Source: Sphingomonas psychrotolerans (GTDB taxonomy: Bacteria; Pseudomonadota; Alphaproteobacteria; Sphingomonadales; Sphingomonadaceae). Taken from it: 64,000 bases of DNA. Position 1 is the first letter of the stretch. Each line of letters opens with the position of its first letter. A program made the position numbers and the translations under genes. Below are positions 1 to 9,826 of this stretch, one piece after another. The stretch covers positions 1,426,001-1,490,000 of the forward strand of contig NZ_CP024923.1 in assembly GCF_002796605.1 (NCBI RefSeq), read 5' to 3'. Below the pieces are notes generated by a model. It was not told the DNA's origin. It ran no database searches and saw only the letters and a program-made list of their open reading frames with translations.

Positions 1-272
1 CATGCTGTGCGGCTCCGCGCCGGCGCGAACGATCCGCCAAAGGCGAGCATTGCGAGCGCACCGACACCGTTGATCGGCAGCGCTACGATCGTCCCAATCA
101 CCATGGCAGGCAAGCACAGCCCGACCAGCAGCAGCACCGATTGCGGCTCGATGACAATCGGCGCCGGCAGTTTCAGATAGAGATCGGCAAGCGCTGCCGT
201 CAGCACAAACACCGGTCCGGCAGCGACCGAGGCCAGGCCGATCCCCGACCAATGATTTCCAGCTCTCGGCAT
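1..272 (-). CDS. Membrane protein, partial (3-prime end outside window)
   Basis: The reading frame is open from an ATG at 272 to the window edge, about 90 codons. A Shine-Dalgarno-like GGGAGGA lies just upstream of the ATG. The visible part has two hydrophobic stretches (roughly residues 10-30 and 47-72), so it is probably an integral membrane protein. It follows the small membrane gene ending at 329 by 56 bases on the same strand and may share its transcript. I do not recognise the family, and the C-terminus is not in the window. Confidence 0.55.
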   Translation of the reverse strand, partial: MPRAGNHWSGIGLASVAAGPVFVLTAALADLYLKLPAPIVIEPQSVLLLVGLCLPAMVIGTIVALPINGVGALAMLAFGGSFAPARSRTA

Positions 273-328
273 TCTTCAGTCCTCCCGGTTGGAGGGGCGC
301 GGCCACCTGCATGACCGCGCACCATTCG

Positions 329-706
329 TCATGCGCGCGCCGTCCGCTCGTGCTGGTCGCCCAGCCAGCCGTTCACCTTGCGGCCGAAATGCGCGATCGC
401 GCCCATGTTGAAGAAGTGCATCGCGCCCAGCACGACCACCGCCAGTCCGACCTTGCCGCTCAGGAAGCGGATCGCATCGGGGATGGTGTGCGGCTCGGCA
501 CCGAGGCTCAGCGTTAGCGTGATGAAACCGATATTGATGAGGTAGAAGCCGACCACGAGCAGATGGTTGGTCGATTTGGCAAGCCGCTCGTCATGGCTGA
601 AGCATTCGATCAGGAACACCTCGCCATTCTTCGACAGCGTGCGTGCGACCCAGATGGTGACCGCCAGCGTGATCACGAGATAGAGCGCATAGGAAATCTC
701 GATCAT
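329..706 (-). CDS. Small integral membrane protein under GbsR-type control
   Basis: This encodes about 125 residues with three or four hydrophobic segments (about 5-25, 45-68 and 80-105) and no recognised catalytic motif, so it is a conserved-looking inner membrane protein of unknown function. I chose the ATG at 706 over the ATG at 721 because AAAGGA sits six to seven bases before it. The upstream region (721-752) carries sequences resembling the palindrome in front of the neighbouring GbsR/MarR-type regulator. This suggests that the regulator controls this gene and the membrane gene after it. Confidence 0.7.
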   Translation of the reverse strand: MIEISYALYLVITLAVTIWVARTLSKNGEVFLIECFSHDERLAKSTNHLLVVGFYLINIGFITLTLSLGAEPHTIPDAIRFLSGKVGLAVVVLGAMHFFNMGAIAHFGRKVNGWLGDQHERTARA

Positions 707-731
707 GATGCATCCTTTCATTCTGTAATTT

Positions 732-752
732 CTGTACTTTCAGAAATAAATG
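732..752. promoter_or_regulatory. Probable operator of the GbsR-type regulator (imperfect copy)
   Basis: The 21 bases match the perfect palindrome at 1353-1373 at 17 positions, including the whole core TTTCAGAAATAA. A further partial copy (CTGTAATTTCTG) lies immediately beside it at 723-734. It sits 26 bases upstream of the small membrane protein start. Repression or activation by the adjacent regulator is inferred. Confidence 0.5.
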
Positions 753-789
753 TGCGTGCGGGAACGGCTACGGCATCGCTGGCCCCCCA

Positions 790-1341
790 TTATTCGCTGC
801 TGCGTTTCTTGCCCGGCGTGACGAAGCGGGCGACCTTGCCCCCCAGCTTCATCAGCGTGACGAGGGTTGGCTTGGGAAGCCCGCGGACCTGGTCGTACCA
901 GCTGCTCAAGGTCGAGATGAATTCGTGCATCCGCGTTATCCGCTCGCGCACATGCGCCGGCGCACTGGTATCGCTCGCCAGTTGCCCGGCAAGCTCGGCG
1001 AGCAATGCGACGGTGGGATCGATTTCGCGCCGCTTGCGCTCCGCCGAGATGCGTATCAGCATCTCCCACAGGTCCGTCTCGGCGACGAAATGGTCGCGCC
1101 GGTCGCCCTCGACATGCACCCGCCGGACGATGCCATAGCCATGCAATTCCTTGAGCGCGGTCGATACGTTGGATCGTGCAAGCACGAGCTGGTCGACAAT
1201 GTCGTCGGCCGGCACCGGGTGATCGCTCAGGTACAGCAAGGCATGGACCTGTGCGACCGAGCGGTTCACGCCCCAATGCGTTCCCATTTCCCCCCAGTGA
1301 AGGATGAAGGCCCTGGCGGCGGGAAGATCGGTCAGTGGCAT
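790..1341 (-). CDS. GbsR/MarR-type transcriptional regulator
   Basis: This is a winged-helix regulator of about 183 residues in the GbsR branch of the MarR superfamily. The N-terminus contains the typical W-x-E-x-G-x-x-x-G pattern (WGEMGTHWG), then a helix-turn-helix over about residues 35-90 with a basic wing (VEGDRRDHF). The C-terminal half is helical and probably serves dimerisation. I chose the ATG at 1341 because the conserved family start MPLTDLPAARAF begins there; an upstream GTG/ATG at 1398 would place the operator inside the gene. GbsR-type proteins often control osmoprotectant or membrane genes, but no ligand can be inferred. A perfect palindrome just upstream suggests autoregulation. 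Confidence 0.82.
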   Translation of the reverse strand: MPLTDLPAARAFILHWGEMGTHWGVNRSVAQVHALLYLSDHPVPADDIVDQLVLARSNVSTALKELHGYGIVRRVHVEGDRRDHFVAETDLWEMLIRISAERKRREIDPTVALLAELAGQLASDTSAPAHVRERITRMHEFISTLSSWYDQVRGLPKPTLVTLMKLGGKVARFVTPGKKRSSE

Positions 1342-1352
1342 ATCGTTTCTTT

Positions 1353-1373
1353 CTGTTATTTCAGAAATAACAG
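1353..1373. promoter_or_regulatory. Perfect palindromic operator, predicted autoregulation site
   Basis: The arms CTGTTATTTC and GAAATAACAG are exact inverse complements separated by a single A. The site lies 12 bases upstream of the regulator start, in the divergent spacer shared with the racemase gene. A related site lies at 732-752. Its binding by the adjacent GbsR-type protein is inferred from position and palindromy. Confidence 0.65.
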
Positions 1374-1502
1374 GATCAACCGTCAGGCGCAAGTGCATAC
1401 CTTCTGTTGCAGAGAGTTGGCGCGATTGCGCCCCTCCGCTAGGCCGCAGCGTTCTGTGCGGCCTTCATCAGGGTCCGCCGATCCCGCTCCGGAGCACACG
1501 CA

Positions 1503-2198
1503 ATGCGAATGATAGGCCTGATCGGCGGGATGAGCTGGGAAAGCTCCGCCGAATATTATCGCATCTTGAACCAAGGGGTCCGGGACCGCCTCGGCCCGAC
1601 GGCGTCGGCGCGTTGCCTGCTCTGGTCGTTCGACTTCTCCGAGATCGAGGCGCTCCAGCACCAGGGCGATTGGCAGGGGCTGATCGCGCGCATGGTCGAT
1701 GCCGCCCGCCGCCTCGAAGCCGTCGGCGCGGAGATGCTGCTGATCTGCACCAACACCATGCATCGCATGGCGCCCGAGGTTCAGGCAGCCGTGCGCATTC
1801 CCTTGCTCCACATCGCCGATCCCACCGCAGAGCGGATCAAGGCCGAAGGCTTCGGCAAGGTCGGGCTGCTCGGCACCGCCTTCACGATGGAGCACGACTT
1901 CTACAAGGGCCGGCTTTCCGAACGACACGGCCTCGAGGTGATCGTCCCCCGCGATGCGGACCGCATTACCGTCCACCGGATCATCTATGAGGAACTGGTC
2001 GCGGGAAAGGTCATCGCCTCGTCGCGCGACGCCTATCGCGCCGTCATTGCCCGGCTGGTCGAGGACGGGGCCGAGGCGATCATCCTCGGCTGCACCGAGA
2101 TCATGCTGCTCGTCCGTCCGGAGGACAGCCCGGTGCCGCTCTTCGATACGACCCGGATCCATGCGGAGGCAGCGATCAGCGCAGCACTGAATAGCTGA
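1503..2198 (+). CDS. Aspartate/glutamate racemase family protein
   Basis: The 231-residue protein has the two-cysteine architecture of cofactor-independent Asp/Glu racemases. Cys82 lies in LLICTNTMH and Cys197 in ILGCTEI, about 115 residues apart as expected for the catalytic acid/base pair. The N-terminus IGLIGGMSWESS is the phosphate-like binding loop typical of the aspartate racemase (RacD/YgeA) subgroup. It is divergently oriented from the GbsR-type regulator, about 160 bases away. The substrate cannot be decided; members include aspartate, glutamate and broad-spectrum amino acid racemases. Confidence 0.85.
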   Translation: MRMIGLIGGMSWESSAEYYRILNQGVRDRLGPTASARCLLWSFDFSEIEALQHQGDWQGLIARMVDAARRLEAVGAEMLLICTNTMHRMAPEVQAAVRIPLLHIADPTAERIKAEGFGKVGLLGTAFTMEHDFYKGRLSERHGLEVIVPRDADRITVHRIIYEELVAGKVIASSRDAYRAVIARLVEDGAEAIILGCTEIMLLVRPEDSPVPLFDTTRIHAEAAISAALNS

Positions 2199-2315
2199 AC
2201 CAGCACGGTCAGGGTCGAAAGCAGACTCTCCCAAATCCGCTGGCACAGTCGGACTTGGGCCCGCCCCCATCAGGATTTGCTCGACTCAGCCGCCCGCCCT
2301 CGGGATAGAGGCGCG

Positions 2316-3311
2316 GTGACTGTCTCCACGCTCCTCCCCGACCCCGCTTCGCCACTCGCCCGCGAGAGCGCGGCGCAGGCCTTTGCCGACATTCTCGACG
2401 GCAGCGTGCCCGAGGAAGCGATCGAGCAGTTCCTGATCGCGCTCAGCATCCGCGGCGAGACCAGTATCGAGATCGCCGAAGCCGCGCGCGCGATGCGTGA
2501 TCGGCTGATCCCGATCACCGCGCCCCATGGGGCGATCGACGTCTGCGGCACGGGCGGCGACGGCCACCACACGCTCAACGTCTCGACCGCGGTCAGCCTC
2601 GTCGTCGCTGCCTGCGGCGTGCCCGTCGCCAAGCACGGCAATCGCGCCGCATCGTCCAAGGCCGGCGCGGCCGATACGCTCGAGGCTTTGGGCCTCGACC
2701 TCGATCGCGCCGCCGCGCGCGCCGAGGAGAGCCTGCGCGAACTCGGCATCGCCTTCCTCTTCGCCCAGCATCACCATCCCGCATTGGCGCGGATCGGCCC
2801 CTTGCGCCGCCGCATCGGCCGGCGAACGATCTTCAATTTGATGGGCCCCCTCGCCAATCCGGCGCACGTCACCCGTCAGCTGATCGGCATCGCCCGCCCC
2901 GATTACGCGCCGATCTATGCCGAAGCCTTGCTCCAGCTCGGCTCCGAAGCGGCCGCGGTCGTCTCGGGCGAGGAGAATCTCGACGAACTCTCCACCGAAG
3001 GCGCCAGCATCGTCGTCAATGTCGGCAGCGCGCGACTGCCGACGCGGATCAGCCCCGAGGACGCCGGCCTTCCCCGTCACCCGCTCGCGGCAATTCGTGG
3101 CGGCGATCCGGCCTATAACGCACTCGCGCTCCGCCGCCTGTTGCTCGGCGAGACCGGCGCCTATCGCGACGCGGTGCTGCTCAACGCCGCCGCCGCGTTG
3201 ATGGTCGCCGGCCGCGCCGACAATCTGGTCGACGGAGTCGAGGAGGCCGCAGAGGCGATCGACGGCGGGCTTGCCAACGGGCTGCTCGATTGCTGGATCG
3301 CCTTCGCATGA
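2316..3311 (+). CDS. trpD: Anthranilate phosphoribosyltransferase
   Basis: TrpD transfers the phosphoribosyl group of PRPP to anthranilate, the second step of the tryptophan branch. The glycine-rich PRPP loop GTGGDG is at about residues 78-83, followed by KHGNRAASS (about 106-114) and NLMGPLANP. About 331 residues is the normal family length. I chose the GTG at 2316, preceded by AGAGG, over an upstream TTG at 2277. The stop overlaps the trpC ATG (ATGA), so the two are translationally coupled. No trpG or leader-peptide attenuator is visible upstream. Confidence 0.93.
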   Translation: MTVSTLLPDPASPLARESAAQAFADILDGSVPEEAIEQFLIALSIRGETSIEIAEAARAMRDRLIPITAPHGAIDVCGTGGDGHHTLNVSTAVSLVVAACGVPVAKHGNRAASSKAGAADTLEALGLDLDRAAARAEESLRELGIAFLFAQHHHPALARIGPLRRRIGRRTIFNLMGPLANPAHVTRQLIGIARPDYAPIYAEALLQLGSEAAAVVSGEENLDELSTEGASIVVNVGSARLPTRISPEDAGLPRHPLAAIRGGDPAYNALALRRLLLGETGAYRDAVLLNAAAALMVAGRADNLVDGVEEAAEAIDGGLANGLLDCWIAFA

Positions 3312-4078
3312 GCACGATTCTCGACAAGATCCTCGCCACCAAGCGCAGCGAAGTCGCCGCGCGCCGTGCCGCGCCGGCCACGCACGGCGAGCCCTCGCCG
3401 CCGCGCGGCTTCAAGGCCGCGCTCGATGCCAAAGTCGCGGCGGGCGGCTATGGGCTGATCGCGGAGATCAAGAAGGCCAGCCCATCCAAAGGCCTGATCC
3501 GCTCCGATTTCGATCCCCCGGCACACGCCCGCGCCTATCAGGCGGGCGGCGCCGCCTGCCTGTCGGTGCTCACCGACCAAGAATATTTCCAGGGGCATGA
3601 AGACTATCTGATCGCGGCGCGCGCGGCATGCGAGCTGCCGGTGATCCGCAAGGATTTCATGGTCGATCCCTGGCAAGTCGAGGAATCGCGCGGGATCGGC
3701 GCCGATGCGATCCTGATCATCGTCGCCGCGCTCGACGATGGCCAGATGGCCGAGATCGAAGCGGCGGCAATCGATCGGAACATGGACGTGCTGGTCGAGG
3801 TGCACGACGCAGACGAACTCGAACGCGCGCTCCGCCTCGAGTCGCGGTTGATCGGAGTCAATAATCGCAACCTCAAGACGTTCGAAGTCGATCTTAAGAA
3901 AACTTACGAACTTGTCCGCCATGCGCCGAAGGACTGTACCTTCGTCGCCGAATCGGGGCTCACCAGCCGCGCCGATCTCGATGCGATGGCCGAGCATGAC
4001 ATCCGCTGCTTCCTGATCGGCGAGTCGCTGATGCGGCAAGCCGATGTCGAGGCGGCGACGCGGGCGTTGGTCGGATGA
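3308..4078 (+). CDS. trpC: Indole-3-glycerol phosphate synthase
   Basis: TrpC closes the indole ring from carboxyphenylamino-deoxyribulose phosphate and is a TIM-barrel enzyme. The substrate-binding lysine motif [10 protein letters not shown] lies near residues 53-62. VIRKDFM and a late AESGL loop that binds phosphate also match the family. The length of 256 residues is typical. Its ATG overlaps the trpD stop, and its own stop overlaps the moaC ATG, giving a continuous trpD-trpC-moaC transcript. Confidence 0.95.
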   Translation: MSTILDKILATKRSEVAARRAAPATHGEPSPPRGFKAALDAKVAAGGYGLIAEIKKASPSKGLIRSDFDPPAHARAYQAGGAACLSVLTDQEYFQGHEDYLIAARAACELPVIRKDFMVDPWQVEESRGIGADAILIIVAALDDGQMAEIEAAAIDRNMDVLVEVHDADELERALRLESRLIGVNNRNLKTFEVDLKKTYELVRHAPKDCTFVAESGLTSRADLDAMAEHDIRCFLIGESLMRQADVEAATRALVG

Positions 4079-4542
4079 CCAACCTCACCCATCTCGATGA
4101 ATCCGGCGCCGCGCACATGGTCGACGTCGCCGGCAAGCCCGTCACCGCGCGCGAGGCTGTCGCCACCGGGCGCATCACCATGTCTCTCGAGGCCGCCGCC
4201 GCGATCCGCGCTGGCGCCGTCAAGAAAGGCGACGTCCTCGCGACCGCGCGCATCGCCGGAATCATGGCTGCAAAGAAAACCGCCGAGTTGATCCCGCTCT
4301 GCCACCCGCTGCCGCTCACCCGCGTCGCCGTCGATCTCGCCCCCGACGAGACCGGCGTTACTGTCACCGCCACTGCCGCGACCGAAGGCAAGACCGGCGT
4401 CGAGATGGAGGCACTCACTGCCGCCAGCGTCGCGCTGCTGACTCTCTACGACATGGCCAAGGCGCTCGATAAGGCCATGATAATCGGTGACATCCGCTTG
4501 CTCGCGAAGAAAGGCGGCAAGTCGGGCGACTGGACCGCCTGA
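4075..4542 (+). CDS. moaC: Cyclic pyranopterin monophosphate synthase
   Basis: MoaC acts with MoaA in the first step of molybdenum cofactor synthesis, forming cyclic pyranopterin monophosphate. The conserved [13 protein letters not shown] segment and the [12 protein letters not shown] segment are both present, with the late lysine motif KGGKSGDW. The length of 155 residues is typical. The start overlaps the trpC stop (ATGA). moaA (30254) and moeA (5698) in this window complete much of the pathway that supplies nitrate reductase. Confidence 0.95.
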   Translation: MTNLTHLDESGAAHMVDVAGKPVTAREAVATGRITMSLEAAAAIRAGAVKKGDVLATARIAGIMAAKKTAELIPLCHPLPLTRVAVDLAPDETGVTVTATAATEGKTGVEMEALTAASVALLTLYDMAKALDKAMIIGDIRLLAKKGGKSGDWTA

Positions 4543-4687
4543 TCCGCCGGAACGCGGGCATATTGTTGCGCTGGCGCTCGCATCGCTTTTCCCGGACCTG
4601 AATTAGGGATTCTACAACCGCGTAAATTAACCCCGCTTTCAGCCCCGCTAATCAAGGTCGCCCGACGACCGGGGTGGAAAATTGGCG

Positions 4688-5656
4688 ATGATTCAAGCAC
4701 TCAGGTCCGCAACCATTTTCTCGCTGTCGTCCGGGCCGCCGCGCGCCGTGCAGCATCAGCCCGATGCGCATGCCGCGTTCGATGCCGCCTTCCTCGTCGG
4801 CGAATCCGAGCGCTTTGCCTGTTCGCTTGGGCGGCTGTCGTCCGCGGGTGCCACGCTCCAGATCCATGCACAGCTCGCCAAAGAGGAACCGCTGCGCCTC
4901 GAAATGGCGAGCGGCCAGACCATAAAGGGCAAGATCGACTGGTGCGCGGATGGCGAGATCGGTTTTCTGTTCGACGATCCGATCGACATCATCAGCACGC
5001 TTGCGCGCACGCTGGCGAATCTGCCCGCCGAGCGCCGCTCGATGCCGCGGGTCGAGATCCACCAGCTCGTCGCGATCCGCTGCGGCAACAAGGTCGAACA
5101 CGCCCGCACGCGCAACATCTCCTATGGCGGCGTCGGCATCGACACGAAGCTCGCGCTTGCTGCCGGCGATCCGGTTCACCTGACTTTCGATGCGCTGCGC
5201 CCGCTCGACGGCGTTGTTCGCTGGGCGCGGGACGGTCATGCCGGCATCGCCTTCAACGAAGAGCTGGGCTGGCAGACGCTGATGCCGTGGCTGCGCCATG
5301 CCCAGCGCGCGCAGACCAGCGCCACCCCCGCCGCTCCGGCGCCCACGCCGCTCAACCCCGAGAGCGCAGGCATGATCCCCGACAAGCACGCGATCCGCCT
5401 CGATGCGCCGGCCAGCATCCGCGAAGGCGTGCGCTGGTGGAATGCGCGGGTCCGCGGCCTCACCGCGCATCTCGTCGAGCTGGAGACCCGCGCCATATTC
5501 GCTCCCGGCGCTCAGCTCTGGGTGTCGCTCCCCGAGATCGGCGGCGCACCGGCCAATGTGATCGAGACGGTGCACAATCGCATCCTCTGCGAGTTCCGCC
5601 TGCCGCTGCGCCCGCGCGAGTTGAGCCTCGTCTCCGCGAGCCAGACCCCGCGTTGA
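4688..5656 (+). CDS. PilZ domain-containing protein
   Basis: The protein has about 322 residues. A clear PilZ signature, the c-di-GMP-binding RxxxR followed by D/NxSxxG, is seen as RRSMPR and RNISYGGVGI around residues 115-155. The flanking stretches (about 30-100 and 235-320) look like similar beta-barrel segments without the binding motifs, so it may hold three PilZ-like folds, one competent. A TTG at 4682 is an alternative start. It lies between moaC and moeA on the same strand, separated from moaC by 145 bases. It is likely a c-di-GMP effector; the output is unknown. Confidence 0.8.
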   Translation: MIQALRSATIFSLSSGPPRAVQHQPDAHAAFDAAFLVGESERFACSLGRLSSAGATLQIHAQLAKEEPLRLEMASGQTIKGKIDWCADGEIGFLFDDPIDIISTLARTLANLPAERRSMPRVEIHQLVAIRCGNKVEHARTRNISYGGVGIDTKLALAAGDPVHLTFDALRPLDGVVRWARDGHAGIAFNEELGWQTLMPWLRHAQRAQTSATPAAPAPTPLNPESAGMIPDKHAIRLDAPASIREGVRWWNARVRGLTAHLVELETRAIFAPGAQLWVSLPEIGGAPANVIETVHNRILCEFRLPLRPRELSLVSASQTPR

Positions 5657-5697
5657 GCCCTTGCGCCGGGCGCGCTTCCCGGCACAAGGCTGACGCG

Positions 5698-6882
5698 ATG
5701 ACCACGCTCCTCCCCCTCGCCCAGGCCTGGTCGCGCCTGCGCGCGCTGACCACCCCGCTGGCGATCGAACGCGTCCCGCTCGCCTTGGCAGCCGGCCGCT
5801 GGGCAGCGGAGGACATTCACGCCCGGCGAACCCAGCCGAGCGCCGACCTCTCGGCGATGGACGGCTATGCGATTCGCTTCGCCGACCTGCCCGGCCCGTG
5901 GCGGGTAATCGGCGAGAGCGCGGCCGGGCGCGGCTTCGCGGGCGAGACGAATGCCGGCGACTCGGTCCGCATCTTCACCGGCGCCCCGCTGCCCGCGGGC
6001 ACCGACACGATATTGATTCAGGAAGAGGCGAGTCGCGAAGGCGACACTCTCCGCCTCGCTGGCGAAGGCCCGCCCAATTCAGGGCGCAACGTCCGCCGCC
6101 GCGGCCTCGACTTTTCGGAAGGCGACTTGCTCATCCGCGCGGGCGAGCGCCTCACCCCCGCCCGCCTCGCACTCGCCGGCACCGCGGGCCATGGCGAACT
6201 CGCGGTGCGCCGCAAGGTACGCGTCGCCATCGCTGCAACCGGGGACGAACTGGTCGCGCCGGGCGCGCCGGTGGGTGAAGCCCAGCTCCCCGAGACCAAC
6301 CGCTTGATGCTCGCGGCACAGCTCGCCGACCTGCCGGTCGATCTGATCGATCTCGGCATCTTGCCCGATCGCCAGGAGGCGCTGAAAGAGGCCTTCCGCG
6401 CCGTCAATGCCGATCTGCTGGTCACCAGCGGAGGTGCGTCGGTGGGGGATCACGATCTCGTCCGTCCCGCGCTCGAGGCCGCCGGCGCCAAGATCGATTT
6501 CTGGCGGATCGCGCTCCGCCCCGGCAAGCCGATGATGGCGGGCACACTCGGGGATACGATCGTGCTCGGTCTGCCCGGCAACCCGGTCTCAGCCTTCGTC
6601 ACGGCCTTGCTCTTCGTCCGCCCGCTCATCGCGCACCTCGCCGGCGCCGCCGATCCGCTGCCCCGCACGCGCACCGCGACGCTCGGGGAACCGCTCGCCG
6701 CCAATGGCGAACGCACCGATTATCTGCGCGCCGAACTCCGCGACGGTCGCGTCCTCGCCTCGACGCTTCAGGACAGCGCGATGCTCCAGGCGCTCGCCCG
6801 CGCGTCGTGCCTGATCGCCCGCGAGCCCCATGCTCCGGCCGCACAGACGGGCGAAGCGGTGGAAATCCTCGACCTGGCTTGA
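5698..6882 (+). CDS. moeA: Molybdopterin molybdotransferase
   Basis: MoeA inserts molybdate into adenylated molybdopterin to form the active cofactor. Hallmarks are SAMDGYAIRF near residue 56-65, the molybdopterin-binding VTSGGASVGDHD, the RPGKPMMAG segment and the GLPGNPVSAFV loop. The length is 394 residues. I chose the ATG at 5698 because the family N-terminus begins there; the frame is open far upstream only by chance. The stop codon overlaps the -35 element of the lexA promoter. Confidence 0.94.
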   Translation: MTTLLPLAQAWSRLRALTTPLAIERVPLALAAGRWAAEDIHARRTQPSADLSAMDGYAIRFADLPGPWRVIGESAAGRGFAGETNAGDSVRIFTGAPLPAGTDTILIQEEASREGDTLRLAGEGPPNSGRNVRRRGLDFSEGDLLIRAGERLTPARLALAGTAGHGELAVRRKVRVAIAATGDELVAPGAPVGEAQLPETNRLMLAAQLADLPVDLIDLGILPDRQEALKEAFRAVNADLLVTSGGASVGDHDLVRPALEAAGAKIDFWRIALRPGKPMMAGTLGDTIVLGLPGNPVSAFVTALLFVRPLIAHLAGAADPLPRTRTATLGEPLAANGERTDYLRAELRDGRVLASTLQDSAMLQALARASCLIAREPHAPAAQTGEAVEILDLA

Positions 6883-6907
6883 CAAGCCACCGGAACATTG
6901 CATAAAC
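6879..6907 (+). promoter_or_regulatory. lexA promoter (sigma70-like)
   Basis: TTGACA at 6879-6884 is followed after 17 bases by ATAAAC at 6902-6907. The -35 overlaps the moeA stop codon. The SOS box begins directly after the -10, so LexA would cover the transcription start. Confidence 0.6.
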
Positions 6908-6922
6908 GTTCCTTGTCTGTTC
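6908..6922. promoter_or_regulatory. LexA (SOS) box
   Basis: The sequence reads GTTC, seven bases, GTTC, which is the established alphaproteobacterial LexA operator. It lies 17 bases before the lexA start codon, immediately downstream of the predicted -10. This implies classic autorepression. Confidence 0.85.
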
Positions 6923-6939
6923 TGGACAGGAGGATCTGG

Positions 6940-7617
6940 ATGCTCACGCGCAAGCAGCACGAGCTCATCTGCTTTATTGCCGATCGGTTGGCCGAGACCG
7001 GCGTTTCACCTTCGTTCGAGGAAATGAAGGAAGCGCTCGATCTCAAGTCCAAGTCGGGCGTGCACCGGCTGATAAGCGCGCTCGAGGAACGCGAGTTCAT
7101 CCGCCGCCTGCCCAATCGCGCCCGCGCGCTCGAAGTGCTGCGCGTGCCCGAACGCGGTGGCGAGGCGAAGAAGCCCGTCGCGGCCAAAGTTGACAAATCG
7201 AGCTCGACTCCCGCAACTTTGCCCAGCCCGGCCAACGACGTGGTCGAGATCCCGCTCCATGGCCGTATCGCCGCGGGTACGCCGATAGAGGCGCTCGAAG
7301 GCTCGACCATGCTTCCCGTCCCCGCCGCCTTGCTCGGCGCGGGCGAGCATTATGCGCTCGAGGTGGCTGGAGATTCGATGGTCGAAGCGGGCATTCTCGA
7401 CGGCGACTATGCGCTGATCCGCCGCACCGAGACGGCGCGCGACGGCGAGATCATCGTCGCGCTGATCGACGATGCCGAGGCGACGCTCAAATATTTCCGC
7501 AAGGAAGGCGCGATGATCAGGCTCGATCCGGCGAATCGCGATTACAGTGCCCAGCGCTACCGCCCCGATCAGGTGCGCGTGCAGGGCAAGCTCGCGGGGC
7601 TATTGCGGCGCTATTGA
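6940..7617 (+). CDS. lexA: SOS repressor LexA
   Basis: LexA represses DNA-damage genes and cleaves itself when RecA is activated. The N-terminal winged helix is at about 1-65. The Ala112-Gly113 cleavage site lies in RIAAGTPIE, and the catalytic pair is Ser146 (AGDSMVEAG) and Lys184 (ATLKYF), with spacing matching the E. coli protein. I chose the ATG at 6940, preceded by AGGAGG with six bases spacing. A linker of about 35 residues between domains is long, as is usual in alphaproteobacteria. Its 3-prime end overlaps the convergent comEC by 18 bases. Confidence 0.96.
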   Translation: MLTRKQHELICFIADRLAETGVSPSFEEMKEALDLKSKSGVHRLISALEEREFIRRLPNRARALEVLRVPERGGEAKKPVAAKVDKSSSTPATLPSPANDVVEIPLHGRIAAGTPIEALEGSTMLPVPAALLGAGEHYALEVAGDSMVEAGILDGDYALIRRTETARDGEIIVALIDDAEATLKYFRKEGAMIRLDPANRDYSAQRYRPDQVRVQGKLAGLLRRY

Positions 7618-9798
7618 TCGACCGGGCGCCCGTTGCGCGCTGCCGGGCGCAGTGAAGGGCGGTTGTACGGTCAATGGATCCAGCCACGGGTGCGATCCGC
7701 CGCCGCGGACGGTTCGAACCTTGGTGTCGGCGAGGGTGATTGCCACCCCGCCGGTCTTCGCCAGCGTATCGCGGTCGAGCTTCAACCATTGCGGCGAGCA
7801 GCCGGGCGGCAGGCGACGCTCGCTCACCACGACGTCGGCGGTCCGGCACGCCGCGATCATCTCACGCCACGGCACCAGATAGCCACTTCGTGTGGCGAGG
7901 ACTCGCCAGCGCCGCGCGCCTGCCGGAACTTCGACCATGCACAGATCGGGGCTGCATCGCGCGCCCGGCACCTCGGAGAGCAGGAGGAGCTGATCCTCCT
8001 CCGCGCCGCTATTCTCGCCGAGCATCGCGCGGGTATAGTCCCCCGCACGATCGCGCAGCAGCGCCATTTCGCCGTTCACCATCCGAATCGCCAGATGGCG
8101 GCCGTCGCCGGTGACAAGCAGGTCGGGCGGCGGCGTTAGCAACGCCCAGCCCAGCCCGATCGCGAACGGCAACGCGCCCGCCCAGCGGACGCGAGTGCGC
8201 CACAAGGCGATCCACAGCCCTCCCGCCACGATCAGCGCATAGGCGCCTCCCGGCATCGCCGGCAGTGCCGCCACCGCGCCCGGCGCGGACGCCGTCACGT
8301 GCGCCAGCCACAACAACAGATCGAGCGCGCGCGCCGTGAGCCACCAGACCGGCGCACCGATCCCTGCAACGTCCAGCGCCAGCGCCAGCGCCTCAAGCGG
8401 CATGATCACGAAGGTGGTCAGCGGGATCGCCACGATATTGGCGAGCGCGCCGTAGACGCCGGCTTTGTGGAAGTGGAACAGCCCGATCGGCATCAGCGCC
8501 AGCTCGACTGCCACGCCGGTGAGCAACAGCGAGCCCAGCCCGCGCAGCAATCGCCGCCCGCGCCCCTCCTCGCGCCGCTTGAACCAGCCGCGCACCCGCG
8601 GACTCTCGTGCAGCGCGACGATCGCCGTTACCGCGGCAAAGCTCAGCTGGAAGCTCGGACCGGCCAACGCCTCCGGCCAGAGCAGCAGCACGACGAACGC
8701 ACCCGCCGCCACCAGCCGCAGCGTGATCGCCTCACGCCCGAGACTGAGCGCGAGCAGAACTAGCAACGCCGCCGCGCACGAGCGGATCGTCGGCACCTCG
8801 GCGCCCGTCAGCAGCGTGTATCCCACCGCCGCCAATGCCCCCGCTCCTGCCGCCACCAGCGGCAATCGCCAGCGCAAGGCGAGTGTCTGGCTCAATGCCA
8901 GCAGCCGCAGCACCAATAGCATCGCCGCGGCAGTGACGGCGGTGACGTGCAGCCCGCTCACCGAGAGCAGATGCGCGAGGCCGGAGCGCCGCATCGCCTC
9001 CGAATCCTCCTCGGCGATCGCCCCCTGGTCGCCGGTTGCGAGCGCGCTGGCGATCCCGCCACCGCTGCCCGCGATCCGCGACTGAATATGGCTGGAAAGT
9101 CGCGTCCGCAGGTCCGCGCCAGGGATGTCCGCAGGCGCGACGATCTCGACAGGCGCGAATCCTTTCCCCGTTGCGCCCAACCGGGCGAACCACGCGACGC
9201 GCTCGAAATCATAAGCCCCGGGCACCGCCGCCGCGGGCGGGGGCATCAGCCGCGCGCGCAGCCGGATCACCGCACCGCGCGCGATTTCCGCCGCCGCATC
9301 AGCAGTAGCGAGATTGACGCGTATTCGCGGCGGAAGATCGGCATGTCCGAGCGGCGCCAGCGTCACGCGCACCATGTCGCGCGCGGGCAATTGCTCGACT
9401 CGTTCGACCCGCGCCGTGACAACGACCACTGCCGGCCGTGCGAGGACCGGCGCGGCAACCCGTTCGCTCCGCCACCAGATCAGCGCGCAGCCCGCGGCCA
9501 GCATAATCCCCGCAATCGCCACCACCCGCGGCGCCCTGCCCCCACCGGGAAGCGCTATCGCCACCAATCCCAGCGCGAGTCCGCCGAACGTGAATCCGAT
9601 CCATCGCGCCGCATCGGGCAACAGGAACCACGCTGTGATCCCCGCCCCCAGCATCACCGGGAGCCACAGCACCAACTGCTCGCGCTCGGCCTCCAGCCAA
9701 CCCTCGATGCGGGAAATGCCATGGCGAAGCGCCGCCCTCGCCCCCATTTGAAGGGCGGGCAACCCCGTGCTAGGGGCCTCGGCGGCTGAGCTGGCCAT
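7600..9798 (-). CDS. comEC: ComEC/Rec2 family DNA-uptake channel protein
   Basis: The 732-residue polytopic membrane protein has the ComEC arrangement: an N-terminal soluble domain between early membrane segments (about 45-250), a competence domain with many helices (about 250-520, including [14 protein letters not shown]), and a C-terminal extracytoplasmic domain resembling a metallo-beta-lactamase fold. Family members carry single-stranded DNA across the inner membrane. The LSVSGLH signature is clear. The canonical histidine-rich metal motif is not obvious in the C-terminal domain. It is divergent from gltX (28 bases apart). Confidence 0.88.
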   Translation of the reverse strand: MASSAAEAPSTGLPALQMGARAALRHGISRIEGWLEAEREQLVLWLPVMLGAGITAWFLLPDAARWIGFTFGGLALGLVAIALPGGGRAPRVVAIAGIMLAAGCALIWWRSERVAAPVLARPAVVVVTARVERVEQLPARDMVRVTLAPLGHADLPPRIRVNLATADAAAEIARGAVIRLRARLMPPPAAAVPGAYDFERVAWFARLGATGKGFAPVEIVAPADIPGADLRTRLSSHIQSRIAGSGGGIASALATGDQGAIAEEDSEAMRRSGLAHLLSVSGLHVTAVTAAAMLLVLRLLALSQTLALRWRLPLVAAGAGALAAVGYTLLTGAEVPTIRSCAAALLVLLALSLGREAITLRLVAAGAFVVLLLWPEALAGPSFQLSFAAVTAIVALHESPRVRGWFKRREEGRGRRLLRGLGSLLLTGVAVELALMPIGLFHFHKAGVYGALANIVAIPLTTFVIMPLEALALALDVAGIGAPVWWLTARALDLLLWLAHVTASAPGAVAALPAMPGGAYALIVAGGLWIALWRTRVRWAGALPFAIGLGWALLTPPPDLLVTGDGRHLAIRMVNGEMALLRDRAGDYTRAMLGENSGAEEDQLLLLSEVPGARCSPDLCMVEVPAGARRWRVLATRSGYLVPWREMIAACRTADVVVSERRLPPGCSPQWLKLDRDTLAKTGGVAITLADTKVRTVRGGGSHPWLDPLTVQPPFTAPGSAQRAPGRSIAPQ

Positions 9799-9826
9799 CG
9801 ATTTTCAAGTCTGGGAGCACGCGCGG

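Noticed and set aside
2199..2315. A trp leader peptide or attenuator before trpD
   Set aside because: No run of Trp codons and no terminator hairpin are present; trpD follows the racemase gene across ordinary spacer.
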